Source: Actinomyces viscosus
GTDB taxonomy: Bacteria > Bacteroidota > Bacteroidia > Flavobacteriales_D > Crocinitomicaceae
NCBI GenBank assembly: GCA_943326975.2
Contig: CALPVI020000033.1
Span: 1-11,015 of the forward strand
Length of the DNA: 11,015 bases
Direction: 5' to 3'
How positions within the stretch are numbered: position 1 is the stretch's first letter; each line of letters begins with the position of its first letter. Both the position numbers and the translations under genes were made by a program. The notes under the pieces are model-generated. The model was not told the DNA's origin, searched no databases, and saw only the letters and a program-made list of their open reading frames with translations. This document shows positions 6,664 through 11,015 of this stretch, one piece after another.

Positions 6664-7227
6664 TTAGGATCTTATAATTTTTACAGAACCATTTAATTCA
6701 ATCTTGATAATTTGGGATGGAGTAGTCATTTTTTCATCTATACGTTCTGAAACGATTTCATTTACTCCGTTCTTAATTTTTTGATTGATTGTTGAAAATG
6801 AAGTAGGGTGGGGTTCTCCAGATATATTTGCTGAAGTACTTACTATAGGTTTTTTGATTGATTGAATTAATTTTAAACAGATAGGGTCTTTAGTAATTCT
6901 GATTCCAATTGAACCATCTTGAGCTAAAATCGAAGGAGCTAATCCTTTTGCATTTGGATAAATGATGGTTAATGGTTTTACAGCAAAATCAGCAAGGTCA
7001 TAACATACTTCAGGGAAGTCAGGAATGTATTTTTCGACCATTTTAAAGTTGTCTACCAAAATAATAAAACTTTTTTCAGTTGACCTATTTTTGAGTTCCA
7101 TTATCTTTTGACAAGCAGTTTCATCTGTTGCATCACAACCAATTCCCCAAATAGTATCTGTAGGATAGAGAATTATCCCCCCATTTTTTAAGCTTTCAAT
7201 TGCTTTATCCAAATTCATATTATTCAT
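6664..7227 (-). CDS. tsaC: L-threonylcarbamoyladenylate synthase (TsaC/YrdC/Sua5 family)
   Basis: A 187-residue YrdC-fold enzyme that makes threonylcarbamoyl-AMP from threonine, bicarbonate and ATP; TsaD with partners then transfers the group to A37 of tRNAs reading ANN codons, giving t6A. The short, YrdC-only length means TsaC rather than two-domain Sua5. Visible motifs are YPTDTIWGIGCDA (21-33), the K-x-R of LKNRSTEKSF (K46, R48), PLTIIYP (85-91), GSIGIRI (105-111) and the S-x-N nucleotide-binding motif in STSANISGEPHP (S132, N134), with PSQIIKI near the end. The gene starts inside the last codons of trmD (8-bp overlap), so the two are co-translated; an alternative ATG at 7218, four codons in, would sit just after the trmD stop. 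Both products act on tRNA position 37. It ends before a terminator shared with the convergent tRNA gene. Confidence 0.95.
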   Translation of the reverse strand: MNNMNLDKAIESLKNGGIILYPTDTIWGIGCDATDETACQKIMELKNRSTEKSFIILVDNFKMVEKYIPDFPEVCYDLADFAVKPLTIIYPNAKGLAPSILAQDGSIGIRITKDPICLKLIQSIKKPIVSTSANISGEPHPTSFSTINQKIKNGVNEIVSERIDEKMTTPSQIIKIELNGSVKIIRS

Positions 7228-7897
7228 CTAATAAATCAGGTCTTTTTTCTCTTGTTCGTTCAATTGCTTTTTCTTCTCTCCATTGTTCAATTTTAGCAGT
7301 GTCTCCTGATAATAATATTTCAGGTACTGACCATCCATTAAATTCAGGGGGTCTTGTATAAACTGGTGGAGAAAGAAGTCCGTCTTGAAAACAATCAGTT
7401 AGAGCTGAAGTCTCATCATTTAATACACCAGGAATTAATCGAACAACGCTATCTACAACAATAGCTGCAGCTAATTCACCACCTGATAATACATAAGAAC
7501 CAATGGATATTTCTTTTGTGATATAATGTTCTCTAATTCGTTCATCTACACCTTTATAGTGACCACATAAAATCATTAAATTACCTTTTAATGAAAGTGC
7601 ATTACATAATGGTTGTTCTAACAATTCTCCATCAGGTGACATATAGATAATATCGTCGTAATTTCGTTCACTTTTTAATTTTTCTATTACTGAAGCGATT
7701 GGCTCAATGGACATAACCATACCTGCGCCACCACCATATTGATAATCATCTACATTTCTATGTTTGTTAGTAGAGTAATCTCTAATGTTATGAAGGTGAA
7801 TTTCAGCTAAACCTTTTTCTTGAGCCCTCTTCATAATTGAAGCAGAAAAAGGACTTTCTAATAATTCTGGAAGTACTGTAAGAATATCTATTCGCAT
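7220..7897 (-). CDS. trmD: tRNA (guanine(37)-N1)-methyltransferase TrmD
   Basis: A 225-residue SPOUT methyltransferase that methylates N1 of G37 in tRNAs whose position 36 is G, using S-adenosylmethionine and acting as a dimer; m1G37 prevents +1 frameshifting. Motifs along the chain: MRIDILTVLPELL at the start, DDYQYGGGAGMVM (50-62), YMSPDGELL (85-93), the trefoil-knot cofactor loops LCGHYKGVDERI (110-121) and SIGSYVLSGGELAA (131-144), then GVLNDETSALTDCF (157-170) and VYTRPPEF. R153 and D168 correspond to the catalytic Arg and Asp of characterised TrmD. Ser134 stands where most family members have Asp (IGDY). The length is normal. It is not beside rpsP, rimM or rplS here, but heads a two-gene operon with tsaC. 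The ATG is the family start, and a TAnnTTTG-like box lies only four bases before it. Confidence 0.97.
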   Translation of the reverse strand: MRIDILTVLPELLESPFSASIMKRAQEKGLAEIHLHNIRDYSTNKHRNVDDYQYGGGAGMVMSIEPIASVIEKLKSERNYDDIIYMSPDGELLEQPLCNALSLKGNLMILCGHYKGVDERIREHYITKEISIGSYVLSGGELAAAIVVDSVVRLIPGVLNDETSALTDCFQDGLLSPPVYTRPPEFNGWSVPEILLSGDTAKIEQWREEKAIERTREKRPDLLDE

Positions 7898-7901
7898 AGT
7901 A

Positions 7902-7909
7902 CAAAAATA
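7902..7909 (-). promoter_or_regulatory. Candidate -7 box immediately before trmD
   Basis: The minus strand reads TATTTTTG here, an exact TAnnTTTG match ending four bases before the trmD ATG. If used, transcription would begin at or next to the start codon and the message would be nearly leaderless. No TTTG or TTG lies at the right distance for a -33 element, so this is a weak call. Confidence 0.25.
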
Positions 7910-7980
7910 GTATTTTTTGATTATTTAATTAAGGGTTTTTTCTAAATCAACATCAATCTGTTTATAGTTATTGTTAGTTC

Positions 7981-7997
7981 TAATTTTACACCCTCAA
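7981..7997 (+). promoter_or_regulatory. Probable -7 box and start region of ftsK promoter
   Basis: TAATTTTA (7981-7988) matches TAnnTTTG except for the last base and is followed by CACCCTCAAA. When aligned with the tRNA promoter of this window, the boxes fall in register and 13 of 14 bases from the TTT onward are the same. No clear -33 TTTG is present about 18-20 bases upstream. The leader to the ftsK ATG at 8031 would be about 35 bases. Confidence 0.45.
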
Positions 7998-8030
7998 ATC
8001 TTAACTATCTTCGTAAGATATTCATATATA

Positions 8031-10625
8031 ATGGCGCAAGAAAACGAATATAGATCTAAGGAAGAATTAGAAGAAAAAGAAGCTGATAAAGGAAAACAAA
8101 AGAAAGAAAAAAAATCAATTTCTTTCAAGAATCCTATTGAAAACTTTACCTCTCGATTTGATAAAAAGAAAGTGAAAACAGGTGTTGGTATTGGATTAGT
8201 ATTGCTATCATTTTACTTGTTTTTAGCATGTTTATCATATCTTTTTACTTGGACGATTGATCAAGATAGGGTAATAGATAAAAGTTTGATTGAATTTTTA
8301 TTTGAAAGTGATGAAGAGCCAGTTTCAAATTGGTTAGGGAAATTTGGTGCATGGACTTCACATTTAATGATTTATAGATGGTTTGGTATTTCTTCTTTTG
8401 GAATTTGCTTTTTATTTTTTATTTCTGGTGTAAAAGTACTTTTTAACATAACTTTACTACCAATCAGACGAACTTATTCAATAACATCGCTTTTTATTGT
8501 TTGGTCTTCTCTTTTTTTAGGTTTTTTTGCAAATCAAGTGAATTATTTAGGTGGCTCTTTTGGTTATCACATAAATAGATGGTTAAAATTATCATTAGGT
8601 GGATTTGGTACTTTTATACTTATTGCCGGCTTACTTTATCTGATTGTCGTAATTCTTTTTAATCCAAATTTCACGGAATTTTTTAATCGTTTGTTTGCGA
8701 AAGATGAATTAGAACCTGATTTTTCTCCAGTTGATAATGTAATTCGTACTTCACACACTGTTACACCAGATGATATTCGTGTTGTAAATACAATCAAAGA
8801 TGAACAGATTGAAAAAGAAACAAAGCCTTTGGTCTTTTTTGCTGATGAAGATGATGAAGACGATGATTTAAGTGACTCAGATTTAGAAATTACTATAAAA
8901 AATATTGAAACTCCTATTACGCCAACTCAACCTGTTTTTGAAAATTCGTTTGAAATTGAAGGAGATTTTGAAGATGAGCCAGTTGATCATTTTTCTGCAC
9001 CATCAAATCCTGTCTCTTCATTAAATTCAACAGATGAGGAATTTTCAATTGAAGTCACACCTCAAGAAGCTGAAATGTCTGATGACGATTTAGATGATTT
9101 AAGAAAAGAATATGGGGATTATGATCCTACCTTAGATTTAGCGAGTTATGTTTTGCCTTCTATTGATTTATTAAAAGATTATGGGAAAGGTGGAATTAAC
9201 ATCAATAAACAAGAACTAGAGGATAACAAAAATAGAATTGTTGAGACGTTGTCTAATTATAAAATAGATATCGCTCGAATTAAAGCTACTGTCGGACCTA
9301 CTGTAACTTTGTATGAAATTGTTCCTGCCCCAGGAGTTAGGATTTCGAAAATTAAGAATTTAGAAGATGATATTGCATTAAGTTTAAGTGCTTTAGGTAT
9401 TCGTATTATAGCGCCAATCCCTGGAAAGGGAACAATTGGTATTGAAGTACCTAATAGTACACCTGAAATGGTGCCAATGCGTTCATTAATCGCTTCTGAA
9501 AAGTTTCAAAATTGCGATTATGAATTGCCAGTTGTGATTGGTAAGACAATTACGAATGAAACCTATATGTTCGATTTAACTAAAATGCCTCACTTATTAG
9601 TAGCTGGTGCTACAGGTCAAGGTAAATCGGTTGGATTGAATGCTATTTTAGTTTCTATTTTATATAAGAAACATCCGGCACAAGTTAAATTTGTATTAGT
9701 CGATCCGAAAAAAGTTGAGTTAACTTTATTTAACCGTATTGAGCGACATTTCTTAGCGAAATTGCCTGGCGAAGGTGATGCAATTATTACAGATACTTCT
9801 AAAGTAGTAAATACAATGAATTCGCTTTGTATCGAGATGGATGATCGATATGAATTATTAAAACAAGCTCAAGTTCGAACAATCAAGGAATACAACGCCA
9901 AATTTATTGCACGTAAATTAAATCCAGAGAAAGGTCATAGGTATATGCCTTATATCGTAGTATTGATAGATGAGTTTGCTGATTTAATCATGACTGCCGG
10001 TAAAGAAATTGAACATCCGATTGCTCGTATTGCTCAGTTGGCACGTGCTGTTGGTATACATTTAATTGTAGCTACACAAAGACCATCTGTAAATGTAATT
10101 ACAGGTATGATTAAAGCAAATTTCCCAGCTCGTATTGCTTTTAGAGTTTTGTCTAAAATCGATTCACGTACCATTTTAGATGGCTCTGGCGCTGATCAAT
10201 TAATTGGCCGAGGAGATATGTTAATCATGAGCGGTTCTGAATTGGTGCGAATTCAATGTGGATTTGTCGATACACCTGAGGTTGAAGCAATTTGTGAATT
10301 TATTGGAAATCAACGTGCCTATCCAGAAGCTTTATTATTACCAGAATATGTTGACGAAGGAGCGGATGGTGAGAAAGATTTTGATACAAATGAATTAGAT
10401 CCGATGTTTGCAGATGCTGCAAGAATTGTGGTAACACATCAACAAGGTTCAGCAAGTTTATTGCAACGTAAATTGAAATTAGGTTATAACAGAGCGGGTA
10501 GGATAGTAGATCAATTGGAAGGATTTAATATTATTGGTCCATTTCAAGGAAGTAAAGCAAGGGAAGTATTATTCAATGATATTGTTGCTTTAGATGAGTT
10601 CTTAGCACAGAAAAATATATTCTAA
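8031..10625 (+). CDS. ftsK: DNA translocase FtsK
   Basis: An 864-residue FtsK/SpoIIIE-family motor that sits at the division septum and pumps chromosome ends through during cell division, normally also activating Xer recombination at dif. A charged N-terminus (about 1-48) precedes four membrane helices (about 52-74, 118-140, 150-168, 189-210). A linker with acidic runs (DEDDEDDD and DDDLDDL) extends to about residue 385. The motor follows: Walker A GATGQGKS (526-533), VDPKKVELT, Walker B VVLIDEFADL (643-652, D647/E648) and ATQRPSVNVITG with its RecA-like core. The last ~65 residues form the winged-helix gamma domain (ARIVVTHQQGSASLLQRKL, GYNRAGRIVDQLE) that reads polarity sequences. The ATG at 8031 is chosen because it begins the expected hydrophilic MAQENEYRS; an upstream TTG at 7971 would add 20 residues translated from the promoter region. 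Transcribed alone, divergent from trmD, and followed by a terminator. Confidence 0.97.
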   Translation: MAQENEYRSKEELEEKEADKGKQKKEKKSISFKNPIENFTSRFDKKKVKTGVGIGLVLLSFYLFLACLSYLFTWTIDQDRVIDKSLIEFLFESDEEPVSNWLGKFGAWTSHLMIYRWFGISSFGICFLFFISGVKVLFNITLLPIRRTYSITSLFIVWSSLFLGFFANQVNYLGGSFGYHINRWLKLSLGGFGTFILIAGLLYLIVVILFNPNFTEFFNRLFAKDELEPDFSPVDNVIRTSHTVTPDDIRVVNTIKDEQIEKETKPLVFFADEDDEDDDLSDSDLEITIKNIETPITPTQPVFENSFEIEGDFEDEPVDHFSAPSNPVSSLNSTDEEFSIEVTPQEAEMSDDDLDDLRKEYGDYDPTLDLASYVLPSIDLLKDYGKGGININKQELEDNKNRIVETLSNYKIDIARIKATVGPTVTLYEIVPAPGVRISKIKNLEDDIALSLSALGIRIIAPIPGKGTIGIEVPNSTPEMVPMRSLIASEKFQNCDYELPVVIGKTITNETYMFDLTKMPHLLVAGATGQGKSVGLNAILVSILYKKHPAQVKFVLVDPKKVELTLFNRIERHFLAKLPGEGDAIITDTSKVVNTMNSLCIEMDDRYELLKQAQVRTIKEYNAKFIARKLNPEKGHRYMPYIVVLIDEFADLIMTAGKEIEHPIARIAQLARAVGIHLIVATQRPSVNVITGMIKANFPARIAFRVLSKIDSRTILDGSGADQLIGRGDMLIMSGSELVRIQCGFVDTPEVEAICEFIGNQRAYPEALLLPEYVDEGADGEKDFDTNELDPMFADAARIVVTHQQGSASLLQRKLKLGYNRAGRIVDQLEGFNIIGPFQGSKAREVLFNDIVALDEFLAQKNIF

Positions 10626-10647
10626 CTCAAAAGATTTATGCATTTTT

Positions 10648-10680
10648 AAGCCATTCTATTTCGTAGAGTGGCTTTTTTTT
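10648..10680 (+). terminator. Intrinsic terminator of ftsK
   Basis: An 11-bp stem (10648-10658 with 10664-10674; AAGCCATTCTA against TAGAGTGGCTT, one T.G wobble) encloses the loop TTTCG and is followed by a run of eight T (10673-10680). It lies 22 bases past the ftsK stop. There is no A-run on its left, so it should not terminate mtaB transcription from the other side. Confidence 0.85.
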
Positions 10681-10696
10681 AAACTTAATTTTTTAG

Positions 10697-10728
10697 GTTG
10701 AGATTAAGATAAATGTTGAGATTAAGAT
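10697..10728 (+). repeat. Left arm of degenerate hexamer element (two 14-bp direct repeats)
   Basis: GTTGAGATTAAGAT occurs exactly at 10697-10710 and again at 10715-10728, an 18-base period. Each copy is two hexamers of the form RNTRAG (GTTGAG, ATTAAG) on the plus strand, with a broken hexamer between copies. The same hexamer fills the right arm on the opposite strand, so the whole acts as an imperfect inverted repeat with a 28-base centre (10729-10756). Confidence 0.8.
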
Positions 10729-10756
10729 GTTCTACTTTTACAAAACTTATTTTAAA

Positions 10757-10823
10757 CTCGTCTCTGTCTCAGTCTTAGCCTCAATCTTATTCTTATTCTT
10801 ACCCTCAGCCTCAGTCTTAATCT
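10757..10823 (-). repeat. Right arm: tandem array of about ten degenerate hexamers
   Basis: Ten consecutive six-base units (10762-10821), plus partial units at both ends, follow the minus-strand pattern RNTRAG: purine first, any base second, T third, purine fourth, then AG. Members include ACTGAG, GCTGAG, GGTAAG, AATAAG, ATTGAG, GCTAAG and ATTAAG; only the most distal full unit (ACAGAG) breaks the T. The array overlaps the final codon and stop of mtaB. Its plus strand is pyrimidine-rich and partly complementary to the left arm: AGATTAAG (10701-10708) pairs exactly with CTTAATCT (10816-10823). I know no named repeat family for it. Confidence 0.75.
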
Positions 10824-11015
10824 AAAAACTCAATTTTCATCAAGCCATCACGATCAATCTCAGTCAATTTTACTTTTTTAAACGTATTTGATAAGGAAGC
10901 GTCAAAAGCTGTTTTTACTTTTACATAGTTTTCAGTGAATCCGAACATCATACCATTATCTTCTTCGTGTTCGAAAAGTACAGTTTTAGTTTTACCTACA
11001 TTTTGTTCGTAGAAA
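10817..11015 (-). CDS. mtaB: tRNA (N6-L-threonylcarbamoyladenosine(37)-C2)-methylthiotransferase MtaB, C-terminal fragment
   Basis: Only the last 65 codons lie in the window; the gene continues beyond the right edge. The translation starts FYEQNVGKTKTVLFEHEEDN and goes on with GMMFGFTENYVKVKTAF, which is the C-terminal TRAM (RNA-binding) domain of MtaB/YqeV radical-SAM methylthiotransferases. The FYEQNVGK opening and the GFTxNYxKVK strand fit MtaB rather than MiaB or RimO. The enzyme adds a methylthio group to t6A37, making ms2t6A in certain tRNAs, using two [4Fe-4S] clusters held by N-terminal domains not visible here. It acts on the product of the pathway that the nearby TsaC begins. The TAA stop at 10817-10819 lies inside the degenerate hexamer array. 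The C-terminus (LMKIEFLD) looks complete for the family. Convergent with ftsK; no standard terminator is seen for it. Confidence 0.9.
   Translation of the reverse strand, partial: FYEQNVGKTKTVLFEHEEDNGMMFGFTENYVKVKTAFDASLSNTFKKVKLTEIDRDGLMKIEFLD

Noticed and set aside
7971..8030. N-terminal extension of FtsK from a TTG at 7971
   Set aside because: The extra 20 residues are translated from the promoter-like region; the ATG at 8031 starts the expected hydrophilic N-terminus.
10757..10823. CRISPR array or simple microsatellite
   Set aside because: There are no spacers and units are only six bases, so not CRISPR; units differ at defined positions rather than being identical, so it is not a plain slippage microsatellite.

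Overview
The window is AT-rich chromosomal DNA from a member of the Bacteroidota, most likely order Flavobacteriales. The reasons are: a secreted protein with a type IX secretion (T9SS) C-terminal sorting domain; A-rich leaders without Shine-Dalgarno sequences; a tRNA promoter with the Bacteroidota -7 box TAnnTTTG; and a START-like protein and LptF/LptG permease of Bacteroidota type. The genus cannot be fixed from this sequence. No phage, insertion sequence, CRISPR array or defence system is visible.

Layout. (1) 1-585 (+): the 3' part of an unrecognised gene, ending in a hairpin terminator that also faces the convergent minus-strand genes. (2) 617-6224 (-): a same-strand block, in transcription order a START-like protein, an LptF/LptG permease, two GT4 glycosyltransferases, a DUF4268 protein and a T9SS-sorted secreted protein. 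The permease and both glycosyltransferases overlap end to start (4 and 26 bp), so they are probably translated from one mRNA. The likely theme is building and exporting lipopolysaccharide or another surface glycan. (3) 6225-6529: an AT-rich intergenic region ending in a promoter for a tRNA with anticodon CAT (6530-6603), followed by a bidirectional terminator. (4) 6664-7897 (-): trmD and tsaC, overlapping by 8 bp, both making tRNA position-37 modifications. (5) 8031-10625 (+): ftsK, the septal DNA translocase, with a terminator. (6) 10697-10823: an unusual degenerate hexamer repeat present in both orientations. (7) 10817-11015 (-): the C-terminal TRAM domain of mtaB, a third tRNA position-37 enzyme.

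Most of the window is housekeeping: envelope assembly, tRNA modification and chromosome segregation. The least explained structure is the hexamer element between ftsK and mtaB. It runs into the mtaB stop codon and places a stop codon at every second codon of the mtaB frame. Other points worth a check are TTG start codons for the permease and one glycosyltransferase, a nearly identical 14-base block at the tRNA and ftsK promoters, and a Ser in TrmD where Asp is usual.
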